In this document: piece by piece, positions 36,119-45,452 of the stretch
Position numbering within the stretch: position 1 is the stretch's first letter
Layout: each line of letters opens with the position of its first letter
From: Pseudopedobacter sp965218985
GTDB lineage: Bacteria > Bacteroidota > Bacteroidia > Sphingobacteriales > Sphingobacteriaceae
Direction of reading: 5' to 3'
Length of the DNA stretch: 64,000 nucleotides
Assembly: GCA_965218985.1 (NCBI GenBank)
Contig: CBDCMP010000007.1
Coordinates: 2,046,001 to 2,110,000 of the forward strand
Notes under the pieces: model-generated
Told to the model about the DNA's origin: nothing
Seen by the model: the letters and a program-made list of their open reading frames with translations, nothing else
Database searches by the model: none
Translations under genes and position numbers: made by a program

Positions 36119-36883
36119 TTATTTAATAAAATTATAATCGTAAAATGGTGTCACCCTTTCATCATCAGTGGCAAACACTTCTTCAAATGTCCCCACTCTT
36201 TGGAACTGTCCGTCTAAAAGCATACCGATACGGTCGCCAGTGGCTTTTGCGCAGGTAAGGTCATGGGTGATGATGATGGAACTTGTTTTAAATCGCTCCT
36301 TTACCTCATTGATCAGGTTGTTGATCTCTATACAAGTGATAGGATCCAATCCTGCGGTGGGCTCATCGTAAAGCATGATCTCAGGTCGTAAAATCAATGT
36401 CCTTGCAATACCAATTCTTTTTCTTTGTCCACCGGAAAGTTCCGAAGGCATTTGATTGATGGTTTGCAAAAGGCCCACTGCATCAAGAACGGTCTCTACA
36501 GATTTGTCAACCTCTGCCTTACTTAAATTCCGTCTGTTTCTAACCAGAGGGAACTCCAGATTCTTTCTAACCGTCATGCTATCATATAAGGCACTATTTT
36601 GAAAAGAGAAGCCAATGCTTAACCTCAATGCCAGCAATTCCTTGGCATTAAGTTGGCTCATGTCACGGCCCAAAACTTCCACGTAGCCGCTGTCCTGTTG
36701 TAACAATCCGGATATTATTTTTATAAGAACCGACTTTCCGGTACCCGATCTTCCGAGCACCACCAAATTCTCACCTCGATATAAATCTAAATCAGCTCCA
36801 CGCAGAACATGATAGTCTCCAAAAGATTTTTGAACATCCCTTATGGAGATAACCACCTCTTTATCTTTCGTAGGTTCCATCAT
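36119..36883 (-). CDS. mlaF: ABC transporter ATPase of the Mla type
   Basis: A 254-residue ABC ATPase powering the lipid transporter. Walker A is GRSGTGKSVL near 45, the signature LSGGQRKRIG near 146, Walker B ILRPEIMLYDEPTAGLDP, and a switch His in IITHDL. It overlaps the permease stop by four bases and precedes mlaD by 4 bp. The gene order matches the Mla maintenance-of-lipid-asymmetry systems. MlaA and MlaC are not in this window. Confidence 0.93.
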   Translation of the reverse strand: MMEPTKDKEVVISIRDVQKSFGDYHVLRGADLDLYRGENLVVLGRSGTGKSVLIKIISGLLQQDSGYVEVLGRDMSQLNAKELLALRLSIGFSFQNSALYDSMTVRKNLEFPLVRNRRNLSKAEVDKSVETVLDAVGLLQTINQMPSELSGGQRKRIGIARTLILRPEIMLYDEPTAGLDPITCIEINNLINEVKERFKTSSIIITHDLTCAKATGDRIGMLLDGQFQRVGTFEEVFATDDERVTPFYDYNFIK

Positions 36884-37662
36884 GTTCTAAATAAGAAAGT
36901 GATCTGTGTGGCTACAACTTCTTCAATAAACACCAGAAACATACCAATCACCACGGCGGAATTTGCCGCTTTTCCCACCCCTTCTGTACCTTTAGAAGAG
37001 TTATAGCCCTGGTAACAGCCCACCATCCCAATGGTGAAACCAAAAACGATCGCTTTAACAGTGGAAGCTATGATGTCTAAAAAAGTGATGGACTCCAATG
37101 AAGTTTGGATGTATGCACTAAAGCTGGTGCTCTCCGCTAAAGTTACATTTAAAAAGCCTCCCAGTAAACCTACCAAAGCAGTGTAGAAGGTAAGGATGGG
37201 AAGGGTGATGGTAGTGGCTAACACCCTGGAGATGACGAGGAACTTAAAAGGATCAGTTGCCGAAACCTCCATGGCATCTATTTGCTCTGTGACTTTCATT
37301 GATCCCAGTTCTGCACCGATGCTGGAGCCTACCTTCCCTGCGGAGATCAAAGCGGTGAGCAGCGGGGCCAAAGTTCTTAATAAAGCAATACCAACCAGGG
37401 ATGGCAACCAGGAGGTTGCACCAAATTCTGCTAAAGAAGGACGTGACTGTTTGGTAAATACAATGCCTGTGATGAAACCCGTTAAAGAAATAAGGGCTAA
37501 CGATCGGTATCCCACCTGATAGCACTGCCTTAAAACCTCCTGCCCTTCATAAGGAGGGACCAGGAATTCTTTAAAGAACTTCATTACAAAAACATGAACC
37601 TTATACAGTTCAAGGAACATGTTATTGAACTTTTGCGAAAATTTTGACTTTTGTACCTCCAA
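36880..37662 (-). CDS. mlaE: MlaE-family permease of a lipid ABC transporter
   Basis: A 260-residue membrane protein with about five to six helices. Conserved MlaE segments are SLALISLTGFITGIVFT, GSSIGAELGSMKVTEQIDAMEV near 145, and AVIGMFLVFIEEVVAT at the end. The start is the ATG at 37662, but methionines at residues 15 or 27 would also fit the first helix. It is first of the E-F-D unit. The 188 bp upstream contain no gene. Confidence 0.92.
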   Translation of the reverse strand: MEVQKSKFSQKFNNMFLELYKVHVFVMKFFKEFLVPPYEGQEVLRQCYQVGYRSLALISLTGFITGIVFTKQSRPSLAEFGATSWLPSLVGIALLRTLAPLLTALISAGKVGSSIGAELGSMKVTEQIDAMEVSATDPFKFLVISRVLATTITLPILTFYTALVGLLGGFLNVTLAESTSFSAYIQTSLESITFLDIIASTVKAIVFGFTIGMVGCYQGYNSSKGTEGVGKAANSAVVIGMFLVFIEEVVATQITFLFRT

Positions 37663-37805
37663 AATATATTATACCACAAGGGAAAGCTGAGCAGTTTGAA
37701 ATTTAAACAATAACTATTCCATTGTAAATGAAAAAAATCGTGTAAAAATATCAATATAAATTTAAGTACGTGATGAGTTATATAAGCTGAATGTAAGAAT
37801 TTGTT

Positions 37806-37847
37806 AAAAGCAAAAAGCCTCCATGGAGGTGGAGGCTTTTTGCTTTT
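37806..37847 (-). terminator. strong intrinsic terminator of the pyruvate dehydrogenase operon
   Basis: A perfect 17-bp stem with an 8-nt loop. Both strands carry T-runs after GGAGGC/GCCTCC, so it could also block read-through from the mlaE promoter region. It lies 4 bp from the stop of the E2 gene. Confidence 0.88.
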
Positions 37848-37850
37848 AGA

Positions 37851-39524
37851 TTATGCCAGTAACCTTATGGGTTGTTCCAACAGAGCTTTCAATGTTTGCA
37901 GGAATGCAGCACCCGTTGCACCATCGACCACGCGATGATCACAACCTAAGGTAAGTTTCATGACATTGCCAGGAACAACAGCCCCATTTTTAACTACAGG
38001 AACTTGTTGAATCGCTCCAACAGACAGAATCGCTCCGTCTGGAGTGTTGATGATAGAAGTGAATTCATCAATCCCAAACATACCTAAGTTGGATACGGTA
38101 AAGGTGGAACCTTCCCAATCTTTTGGCTGTAATTTCTTAGCTTTCGCTTTCTGTGCAAAATCCTTCACTTCCGCAGAAATGTGAGATAAGCTCTTCCCAT
38201 CGGCAAAACGAATTACAGGAACTAACAAACCGTCTTCAACAGCCATGGCCACGCCAACATTAGTATGCTCGTTAAAACGGATTTTATCTCCTCTGAAAGA
38301 GGAATTGACTGCAGGATGCTGTTTTAAAGCAATGGCCACGGCTTTAATAACGATATCATTAAAAGACACTTTAACCGGTGCCACCGTATTGATTTGAGTG
38401 CGTGCGGCCATGGCACCATCCATATCGATACTCACAGTAAGATAAAAATGTGGTGCAGTGAACAAAGAATCCGATAAGCTACGGGTAATGGCTTTGCGCA
38501 TCTGGGTCACCGGTTTTTCCGTATATTTTTCTTCGCCTATATATTGGGGAATGCTCGGTGCAGGAGAAGCAGCTTTTTCGGCCGGTGCAGAAGTTGCAGC
38601 CGTTTCAGTTTTAGCAGCAGGTTTAAACTCTTCAATATCTTTCTTCACTATTCTTCCGCCTTCTGCGCTCCCTTTCACCTCACTTAAATTGATGCCTTTA
38701 TCTTTCGCCAATTTCCTGGCCAGGGGCGATGCTTTCACCCGGCTGTCATCCACCTCTTGTGATTCGGATGACTCTTCTTCGGCTTCTTCTTTTTTAGGAG
38801 GTGAAACTGCCTCCGGGGTTGTGGCTGCAGGTTTTTCTTCTGGCTTTGACTCCGCCTTTTTAGCAGTGCCGCCACCTTTCTCTGCATCAAGCAGGGGCTG
38901 AATATCGGTGCCCTCCTTACCAACAATGGCAATGATGCCATTCACAGGAACAGCTTCTCCTTCCTTCACGCTTAAATACAGCAAGGTTCCTTCTTCATAA
39001 CCCACCACTTCCATGGTCGCTTTATCCGTCTCTACATCAGCCAAGCTATCATCAGCCTTTATTTTGTCACCGACTTTAAAATTCCATTTATTGATGACGC
39101 CTTCGGACATGGTGTCACTCAAGGCCGGCATTCTTATCACTGTGGCTGTGATATCGGAGATATCCACATCCTCAACAGGAAGCTTCTCTTCGGTTTCCTG
39201 TTTCGGAGCTTCCTCGTCTTCGGTTTCTGTACTTGCAGTTGAGCCACCATCAGCTTCGGTTTTTAAAACTGATTGGTAATCCTCTCCTTCCTCTCCCATC
39301 ACGGCGATGATGGAATCCACAGGGACGGCTTTACCTTCCTCAACGCCGATATATAACAAGACCCCTTCCTGAAAGGATTCAAAATCCATGGTCGCTTTAT
39401 CTGTTTCGATCTCCGCAACAACATCCCCTGCTTTAATTTTATCCCCAACTTTTTTATGCCATTTCGCTAAAACACCTTCAGTCATGGTGTCGCTCATTTT
39501 GGGCATTTTTACTGCTTCAGCCAT
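37851..39524 (-). CDS. pdhC: dihydrolipoamide acetyltransferase (E2) of pyruvate dehydrogenase
   Basis: A 557-residue E2 with two lipoyl domains: lipoylated K43 (ETDKATMDFES) and K168 (ETDKATMEVVG). Pro/Ala/Glu linkers follow, then the E3/E1-binding domain VKASPLARKLAKDKGINL near 263, and the catalytic acetyltransferase core with H530 and D534 in DHRVVDG. It transfers acetyl groups from the E1 pyruvate step to CoA. It follows the E1 alpha gene by 40 bp. E1 beta and E3 are not in the window. Confidence 0.95.
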   Translation of the reverse strand: MAEAVKMPKMSDTMTEGVLAKWHKKVGDKIKAGDVVAEIETDKATMDFESFQEGVLLYIGVEEGKAVPVDSIIAVMGEEGEDYQSVLKTEADGGSTASTETEDEEAPKQETEEKLPVEDVDISDITATVIRMPALSDTMSEGVINKWNFKVGDKIKADDSLADVETDKATMEVVGYEEGTLLYLSVKEGEAVPVNGIIAIVGKEGTDIQPLLDAEKGGGTAKKAESKPEEKPAATTPEAVSPPKKEEAEEESSESQEVDDSRVKASPLARKLAKDKGINLSEVKGSAEGGRIVKKDIEEFKPAAKTETAATSAPAEKAASPAPSIPQYIGEEKYTEKPVTQMRKAITRSLSDSLFTAPHFYLTVSIDMDGAMAARTQINTVAPVKVSFNDIVIKAVAIALKQHPAVNSSFRGDKIRFNEHTNVGVAMAVEDGLLVPVIRFADGKSLSHISAEVKDFAQKAKAKKLQPKDWEGSTFTVSNLGMFGIDEFTSIINTPDGAILSVGAIQQVPVVKNGAVVPGNVMKLTLGCDHRVVDGATGAAFLQTLKALLEQPIRLLA

Positions 39525-39564
39525 TATCTATTTGAATATATTGATCTGTGTAATTTTTTAATGA

Positions 39565-40560
39565 TTAGTCTTTTATAAAAGGATAATCCTCTTGCAGGTA
39601 AACATCCTTGTAAAGTTCCGATGGATCTGGCCAAGGTGACTCTTCGGCAAATTTAACAGCTTCTTCCACTTGTGCTTTCACTTTAGTAGCAATCTCCTCA
39701 AACCAGCTTTCTTCAGCCCAATTCTCTTTTTGAATCTGTGCTTTAACCACTTCAATAGGGTCTTTTGCTTTATATTCCTGCACCTCTTCTTTAGTGCGGT
39801 ATTTTTGAGGATCAGACATGGAATGACCTTTATACCTGTATGTTCTTATTTCAAGGAAGGTTGGCCCTTCCCCGTTTCTTGCTCTTTGTACAGCTTCATC
39901 CATGGCATTATGAACGGCAACAGGGTCCATTCCGTCAACTGGCATACAAGGCATTTCGTAGCCTAAACCAAGTTTATAAATGTCTGTCGAATTAGAAGTA
40001 CGTGCCACAGAAGTCCCCATCGCGTAACCATTGTTCTCACAAACAAAGATCACCGGTAACTTCCAAAGCATTGCCATGTTGAAGGTTTCATTTAAAGAGC
40101 CCTGACGGACAGCACCATCACCCATGTAGCAAATATTGACATTGTCTGTACCTAAATATTGTTCGGCGAAAGCTATACCAGCACCCAGAGGGATCTGACC
40201 TCCCACGATTCCATGCCCACCGAAGAATTTATGCGCTTTATCAAAAAAGTGCATGGAACCCCCCTTTCCTTTAGAACAACCGGTTGCTTTTCCGTAAAGT
40301 TCGGCCATGGCTGCATTAGGAGACATTCCTTTCGCAATCGGATGTGCATGATCACGGTAGGCCGTGATTAAACTATCTCCTTCTTTGGTGGCAGACATCG
40401 TACCGGCTATAACAGCCTCCTGCCCAATGTATAAATGACAAAATCCTCTGATTTTTTGTTGACCGTATAATTGGCCAGCTTTTTCTTCAAACCTTCTTAA
40501 TAGAAGCATCATTTCATACCAGTATAGGTATGTCTCTTTTGTTATCGCAACTGAACTCAT
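39565..40560 (-). CDS. pdhA: pyruvate dehydrogenase E1 component, alpha subunit
   Basis: A 331-residue TPP-dependent subunit. GDGAVRQGSLNETFNMAMLWKLPVIFVCENN is the TPP motif starting GDG and ending NN (about residues 145-177). YRYKGHSMSDPQKYR is the phosphorylation-loop region of E1 alpha. GGSMHFFD and HGIVGGQIPLGAGIAFA complete the active site. It needs an E1 beta partner, which is not adjacent; in many Bacteroidota pdhB sits elsewhere. First gene of the pdhA-pdhC unit. Confidence 0.95.
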   Translation of the reverse strand: MSSVAITKETYLYWYEMMLLLRRFEEKAGQLYGQQKIRGFCHLYIGQEAVIAGTMSATKEGDSLITAYRDHAHPIAKGMSPNAAMAELYGKATGCSKGKGGSMHFFDKAHKFFGGHGIVGGQIPLGAGIAFAEQYLGTDNVNICYMGDGAVRQGSLNETFNMAMLWKLPVIFVCENNGYAMGTSVARTSNSTDIYKLGLGYEMPCMPVDGMDPVAVHNAMDEAVQRARNGEGPTFLEIRTYRYKGHSMSDPQKYRTKEEVQEYKAKDPIEVVKAQIQKENWAEESWFEEIATKVKAQVEEAVKFAEESPWPDPSELYKDVYLQEDYPFIKD

Positions 40561-40585
40561 TCGTAAACTCTTTATTTTGGGAAAG

Positions 40586-40613
40586 CAAATCTATCAATAT
40601 CTGGACAAATATA
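40586..40613 (-). promoter_or_regulatory. two -7 elements upstream of pdhA
   Basis: On the minus strand TATATTTG (40613-40606) and TAGATTTG (40593-40586) both match TAnnTTTG, 46 and 26 bp before the ATG. No TTG at standard spacing was seen for either. Confidence 0.42.
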
Positions 40614-40686
40614 AAACTCATCATGAGGATGTTTTCTCAAAACAATTTGTATTTTCGTTAAAAATGTTAAAACCTTTATTTAAATC

Positions 40687-40717
40687 TTGCGTAGAACAAA
40701 CTTAAGTTTTAATTTTG
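40687..40717 (+). promoter_or_regulatory. promoter of the NlpC/P60 gene
   Basis: TTG at 40687-40689 and TAATTTTG at 40710-40717 are 20 bp apart, a full match to the Bacteroidota consensus. A second TAATTTTG lies at 40733-40740. The gene starts at 40791. Confidence 0.65.
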
Positions 40718-40790
40718 CACCAATTCAAAATATAATTTTGTTTCATACGTTCGAGAATTTGTATAAATCATCACGGCAAAAAACAGTTTC

Positions 40791-41357
40791 ATGAAGAAAG
40801 TTTTAATTTTCACACTCTTAGTTTGTTTTTTCTACACAACTAAAGCACAAAATTCAAAATCCAACTCATCTAATTCTACAAAAACCGAGGTTTCAGATCC
40901 CGATAATCTGGCGAGTCAATTCTTTTCGCAAGTGATGGGTGTGGCTATTTCGGCAACCAGCAATACCAAGATGTATCAATTCATCTACGATTGGTTGGGA
41001 ACTCCTTACCATCTCGGAGGAGACACCAAGAAAGGGGTGGATTGCTCGGGTTTTGCCTACCAATTGTATGATAAAACTTTTAACACCATCATAGGAAGCA
41101 ATTCAAGGAATATTTTCAGCATGGTAAACCCGATTAACAAGGTTGATTTAAAAGAAGGAGATCTGGTGTTCTTTAAAATACATAGCAAGTCCATTAGCCA
41201 TGTTGGAGTTTATATTGGCGATAATAAATTCGCTCACGCTTCTTCCAGCAGGGGAGTGATGATCAGCAATTTGGATGAACCTTATTGGCAAAAATATTTT
41301 TATAAGGGCGGAAGAATTCTCGAATCCTTAAAAGGAAAATTATCCGCTGACGAATGA
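40791..41357 (+). CDS. secreted NlpC/P60 cysteine peptidase
   Basis: A 188-residue peptidoglycan hydrolase with signal peptide ending TTKAQ at residue 20. The catalytic triad is C85 (DCSGF), H137 (SHVGVYIG) and H149 (FAHASS). Members cut the D-Glu-meso-DAP bond in peptide stems. Ser/Asn-rich mature start suggests a short linker. It has its own promoter and terminator and is therefore monocistronic, divergent from pdhA. Confidence 0.92.
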   Translation: MKKVLIFTLLVCFFYTTKAQNSKSNSSNSTKTEVSDPDNLASQFFSQVMGVAISATSNTKMYQFIYDWLGTPYHLGGDTKKGVDCSGFAYQLYDKTFNTIIGSNSRNIFSMVNPINKVDLKEGDLVFFKIHSKSISHVGVYIGDNKFAHASSSRGVMISNLDEPYWQKYFYKGGRILESLKGKLSADE

Positions 41358-41361
41358 AATG

Positions 41362-41387
41362 AAACCGCTTCTAAAGCGGTTTTTTTA
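41362..41387 (+). terminator. intrinsic terminator of the NlpC/P60 gene
   Basis: AAACCGCTT (41362-41370) pairs with AAGCGGTTT (41374-41382) around a 3-nt loop and is followed by T residues. Confidence 0.88.
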
Positions 41388-41410
41388 TGCCAATTGAAAT
41401 GATCCGGATC

Positions 41411-41599
41411 TTAGGCAGCATCATCTTTAGTGGTTCTCACCAGACCGATTCCCGTGAAAAAGAAAATCACACCTAAAATCCCAAATACGATCACTGTACG
41501 GGTGTCTCCACTCTGATTTACAAAACTGACGGCAGTGTATATCAGACCAATAATCCCTAAAATGGTCAGTACTAATCCGAATGTTCTCTTTAAATTCAT
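41411..41599 (-). CDS. small two-helix membrane protein
   Basis: A 62-residue protein, MNLKRTFGLVLTILGIIGLI onward, with two predicted membrane helices (about 8-28 and 37-55). A short polar loop with NQSGDTRT lies between, and the end is KDDAA. Small proteins of this shape are common and conserved in Bacteroidota; their role is unknown. It lies on the minus strand, convergent with the NlpC/P60 gene and divergent from purD. Confidence 0.75.
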   Translation of the reverse strand: MNLKRTFGLVLTILGIIGLIYTAVSFVNQSGDTRTVIVFGILGVIFFFTGIGLVRTTKDDAA

Positions 41600-41851
41600 A
41601 ATTATAATTTTGAACTGTTAAACAAATAACCTGCCAATTCAATTTAATATTGAATTTTATGCTGACTTGAGGTTAAATGTATGAGTTCTCTGGTTAATCC
41701 ATTATCCATATACAAATCAAATAACCTCCTCATGTTTCTTAAAATCAGCGATTGAACCACATTTTAAATTTCAAAAGGACAATTCTTATTCTTTAAAAAT
41801 CTAATTGAAGTTTTAGGCTTGCTTATAAAAGAGATGTTCTATTTTTGGGGC

Positions 41852-43126
41852 ATGAATATTTTAATCCTCGGTTCAGGTGGCAGAGAAAGCACGTTTGCAT
41901 GGAAGATCTCTCAAAGTGACTTATGTAAACAATTATTCATCGCTCCGGGCAATGCCGGAACAGGTGCATATGGCAAGAATATAGCCTTAAAGGTGACTGA
42001 TTTCTTTGGCATTAAAGAGTTTGTAATTAAAAATAAGGTGGAATTGGTGCTGGTTGGCCCTGAGGAGCCCCTGGTTAAGGGGATTCATGATTATTTTTTA
42101 GCGGATGAAGAGCTGAAGGATATAGCGATCATAGGACCTAAAATGGATGGGGCACAATTGGAGGGCAGTAAAGATTTCTCCAAGTCATTCATGAACAAGT
42201 ATCACATCCCTACGGCAGCTTCTGAAACGTTTATGTTGGAGACTTTGCAACAAGGATTAACGTACCTTAAGCACCACCCCATGCCTGTTGTATTAAAAGC
42301 AGATGGACTGGCGGCCGGTAAAGGAGTTTTAATTTGCAGTACTTTAGAAGAGGCTCAGGAGGAGCTGAGGCTTATGCTGGCCGAATCTAAATTTGGAGAA
42401 GCGAGTGCAAAGGTGGTAATTGAGGAATTTTTGAGCGGAATTGAACTCTCTGTCTTTGTAATGACTGATGGGAATGATTATTTGATGCTCCCCTCTGCAA
42501 AAGATTATAAAAGGATAGGGGAGGGTGACACCGGGTTGAACACCGGGGGAATGGGTTCTGTATCACCTGTGCCATTTGCTGATGATGCTTTTTTAAAGAA
42601 AGTGGAAGAGCGAATTGTCATACCCACCATTGCAGGGTTGAAACAAGAACAAATCTGTTATAAAGGCTTCATCTTTATTGGATTAATGAACATTCATGGA
42701 GAGCCCTATGTCATTGAATATAACTGCAGAATGGGCGACCCGGAGACGGAGAGTGTTTTGCCACGCATTCAAAGTGATTTTGTAGCACTTCTTCAAGCTG
42801 TTGCAGCAGGCAGCATTGCAGATTATGAATTAAAGATATCGGAGAGAACCGCTGCCAGCATAGTGATAGTTTCAGCTGGGTATCCAGGGGAATACCTCAA
42901 AGGGAAAACGATTTCCGGTCTGGAGAACGTGGAAGATAGCATGGTGTTTCATGCAGGTACAGAAATGGAGAATGGAGTGGTGAAGACGAATGGTGGCAGG
43001 GTTTTAGCCATCACTGCTCTACAGGATGATATGTTCTCCGCTTTGCAACAAGCTACAGCAGATGCAGGCAGGGTTTATTTCGATGGAGCTACTTTCAGAA
43101 AAGATATTGGATTTGATCTGTTGTAG
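41852..43126 (+). CDS. purD: phosphoribosylamine--glycine ligase
   Basis: Second step of de novo purine synthesis: joins phosphoribosylamine and glycine. An N-terminal Rossmann-like part starts ILILGSGGRESTFAWK, followed by the ATP-grasp domain with MPVVLKADGLAAGKGVLIC, EEFLSGIELSVFVM, GMGSVSP and the metal-binding EYNCRMGDPETE. The frame opens at a TTG at 41819 and has an ATG at 41834, but ATG 41852 (MNILILGSGGRES) is the family start. This gives 424 residues. It stands alone. Confidence 0.95.
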   Translation: MNILILGSGGRESTFAWKISQSDLCKQLFIAPGNAGTGAYGKNIALKVTDFFGIKEFVIKNKVELVLVGPEEPLVKGIHDYFLADEELKDIAIIGPKMDGAQLEGSKDFSKSFMNKYHIPTAASETFMLETLQQGLTYLKHHPMPVVLKADGLAAGKGVLICSTLEEAQEELRLMLAESKFGEASAKVVIEEFLSGIELSVFVMTDGNDYLMLPSAKDYKRIGEGDTGLNTGGMGSVSPVPFADDAFLKKVEERIVIPTIAGLKQEQICYKGFIFIGLMNIHGEPYVIEYNCRMGDPETESVLPRIQSDFVALLQAVAAGSIADYELKISERTAASIVIVSAGYPGEYLKGKTISGLENVEDSMVFHAGTEMENGVVKTNGGRVLAITALQDDMFSALQQATADAGRVYFDGATFRKDIGFDLL

Positions 43127-43287
43127 AAATTTGGGTAATAATATTCGCTGAATTAACCACTTTAGTGATCCTAATCAATGTTAATCATTTCTTAACAGGA
43201 TGAGTTTATTAGGTTTCCATGATTTCAAAGTGAGTTTTATATAAAAACCTCTAAACATATTTCGCTGGCATTATCTTTTCTTAATGA

Positions 43288-43962
43288 ATGATTCTGGATA
43301 TTATGCGACTGGTAAAAAAATATTATATAGGGTTATTCATTTTGCTGATTTACTCCTCCTGTGCAAGCCAAACTTTCGAGTGGATAAAAGTTAATCCTGA
43401 CAAAATAAATTTAGCTAAAGCATCAGCACCTTACCATAGAAACATAAAAGAAGTTCAGCTCACTTTCCAGCTTAAAGAGAAGCCGAAGTTTATTTATTAT
43501 GAAAACCCTGATGAATATTTATCTGCGAGCGGATCAACAGGAAATGCTTCTTCTATAAGAGAAAAGCATAAACGTCCCATCTCTTCCTATAAGCCTCAAC
43601 CATATCAGCCTGGTTCCAGGCCGGAGGATGAACTACACTCTTCTCTTGATGAGTTAAATAATGCTATCATTAACCCCATGAGAAAGGAACAAGAAGTCAC
43701 TCCCATTCCACATTCTCAATCAAGAGTATCTATTTCAAAGAACGAAAATCTAAGTGATCAACGTCATCTTGAGAAAAAAAACAGCGATTTAAAAGAGGAA
43801 ACTTCCCTGAAGAATCTCAGAAAAGCGCAAAAATATATATGGGTAGGGTTTGTGATGGGGGTTCTTGGAGTGATAATGGGCTTTATTTTTAGGAAGAGTG
43901 CATTTATAATCGCCATTATAGGAATCATATTGGCGGCCATAGGTTTGTTCGCCAAGGTATGA
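43288..43962 (+). CDS. hypothetical lipoprotein with C-terminal membrane hairpin
   Basis: A 224-residue protein of unknown family. It has a lipoprotein-like start (MRLVKKYYIGLFILLIYSSC) with Cys around residue 25, and an acidic/Pro-rich middle with PISSYKPQPYQPGSRPEDE. Two C-terminal hydrophobic helices (about 175-195 and 200-220) follow. A protein with both a lipid anchor and C-terminal helices is unusual, so one of the two predictions may be wrong. The ATG at 43303 is an alternative start. Confidence 0.6.
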   Translation: MILDIMRLVKKYYIGLFILLIYSSCASQTFEWIKVNPDKINLAKASAPYHRNIKEVQLTFQLKEKPKFIYYENPDEYLSASGSTGNASSIREKHKRPISSYKPQPYQPGSRPEDELHSSLDELNNAIINPMRKEQEVTPIPHSQSRVSISKNENLSDQRHLEKKNSDLKEETSLKNLRKAQKYIWVGFVMGVLGVIMGFIFRKSAFIIAIIGIILAAIGLFAKV

Positions 43963-44008
43963 TTAAACAGAATCCTTAAAATAACAAGCACAACAAAGAT
44001 GGTAAACA

Positions 44009-45332
44009 TCAATGTTCTTTTGAAGCATAGTTTGTTTTATTCAAATAATCGATGGTTAAATCCGACAGTGCTTTCACACCCAAAGTGAAGCCACTTTCAT
44101 CAATATAGAAATCAGAGGTATGGTGCGAGGGTGCCGTTAATGGATCTTGTCCTTTCGGACATTCCTCCCAGAAAGATGAACATTCCAGGTACTTTCTCCT
44201 GGTAAAAAGAGAAGTCCTCTGCTCCGGTAACTGCCGGTTTCAACAGTACATGCTCTGTTCCGGCCACTGCCTGCAAAGTGGGTAACATCCTGGCAGTTAA
44301 ATCCGGGTCATTATAGGTTACAGGATAATGAACGCTGAAAGGTATTTTCACTTCGGCGGTTGCCCCGGCAGCTTCAGCAGTTTTGGTCACAATGGTTTTT
44401 ATCCTTTCGATGAACATGCTTTCATCCTCTTTGCTCAAATTTCTGACTGTTCCCATCATCTCCACTTCTTCCGGAATGATATTGGATCGGTTGCCGCCAT
44501 GAATAGAACCAATGGTTACCACACCTGCATTCTCGGTCAGGTTTAAATTTCTGCTCACCACCGTTTGCAAAGCATTGATGATTTGTGCAGAAACCACCAC
44601 TGGATCAATGGAGGACCATGGATAAGCACCATGAGCCTGTTTTCCATGAACCGTGATCTTCATATCGTTCACCGCGGCCATAGTTCCCCCAGGCCGATAG
44701 GCGATTTTTCCGACCTCTGTTTGGGAATTGATGTGTAAACCGAAAACAGCATCTACATGTGGGTGCTCCATCACCCCTTCTTTTACCATCAGTTCGGCAC
44801 CACCCTCCTCTCCAAATGGAGGGCCTTCCTCAGCTGGTTGAAAGATGAATTTTACCGTTCCTCTTAAATCATTCTTCATGGAGGATAACACCTCAGCCAC
44901 ACCCATTAAAATAGCCATGTGAGAATCATGTCCGCAGGCATGCATAGCCCCAACTTCATTGCCATTGAATTGGGTTTTTACCTTGGAGGCGAAAGGCACC
45001 GGGGTGCGTTCTATAACTGGCAAACCATCCATATCGGACCTTAAAGCCACCACTGGTCCGGGTTTCCCACCTTTTAAAATACCCACCACTCCGGTATGGG
45101 CCACCCCGGTGGTCACTTCTATCCCTAGGGATTTTAAATGTTTGGCGATGATTTCGGCAGTTCTGAATTCGCGGTTCCCCAGCTCGGGATGTTCATGAAA
45201 ATCTCTGCGCCAGGCGATGACTTTTTGCTCAATCGCATCCGCTTTTTGCGAAACTTTTTGTTTCAAAGCCTCGGTTTGTGCGAATGCGGAAATGGATATT
45301 CCCAAAAGGGAGAGGAGTAGGATTTTTTTCAT
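44009..45332 (-). pseudogene. M20-family amidohydrolase, frameshifted near the C-terminus
   Basis: An M20D amidohydrolase (N-acyl amino acid or IAA-amino acid hydrolase type) with signal peptide ending SAFAQ. Metal-binding blocks are visible: HEHPELGNREFRTAEII, AMHACGHDSHMAIL with the Cys/His/His ligands, PAEEGPPFGEEGGAELM and TGAEDFSFYQE. The direct frame stops at 44112 after an aberrant tail following GGM. Reading on after one base less (the A at 44159) restores PKGQDPLTAPSHHTSDFYID and a normal end at 44009, for about 440 residues. That tail contains the last metal-ligand His of the family. A single inserted base, or a sequencing error, explains it. Confidence 0.85.
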
Positions 45333-45390
45333 ATCATTTTGATTAAATTTCTTTACAAGATATGATTTAAGTACATTAATTAAAAACCAA

Positions 45391-45416
45391 TAAAAAAGCC
45401 CGACAAATGTCGGGCT
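45391..45416 (-). terminator. intrinsic terminator of aspS
   Basis: AGCCCGAC (45397-45404) and GTCGGGCT (45409-45416) form an 8-bp stem with a 4-nt loop. On the minus strand it is followed by six T residues. Confidence 0.88.
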
Positions 45417-45452
45417 AAATCTTTATTCCTTGTTCTTTTCTCCTTTCTCTGA

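Noticed and set aside
41600..41851. Possible RNA gene between the small membrane protein and purD
   Set aside because: No stable stems, tRNA features or terminator were seen.
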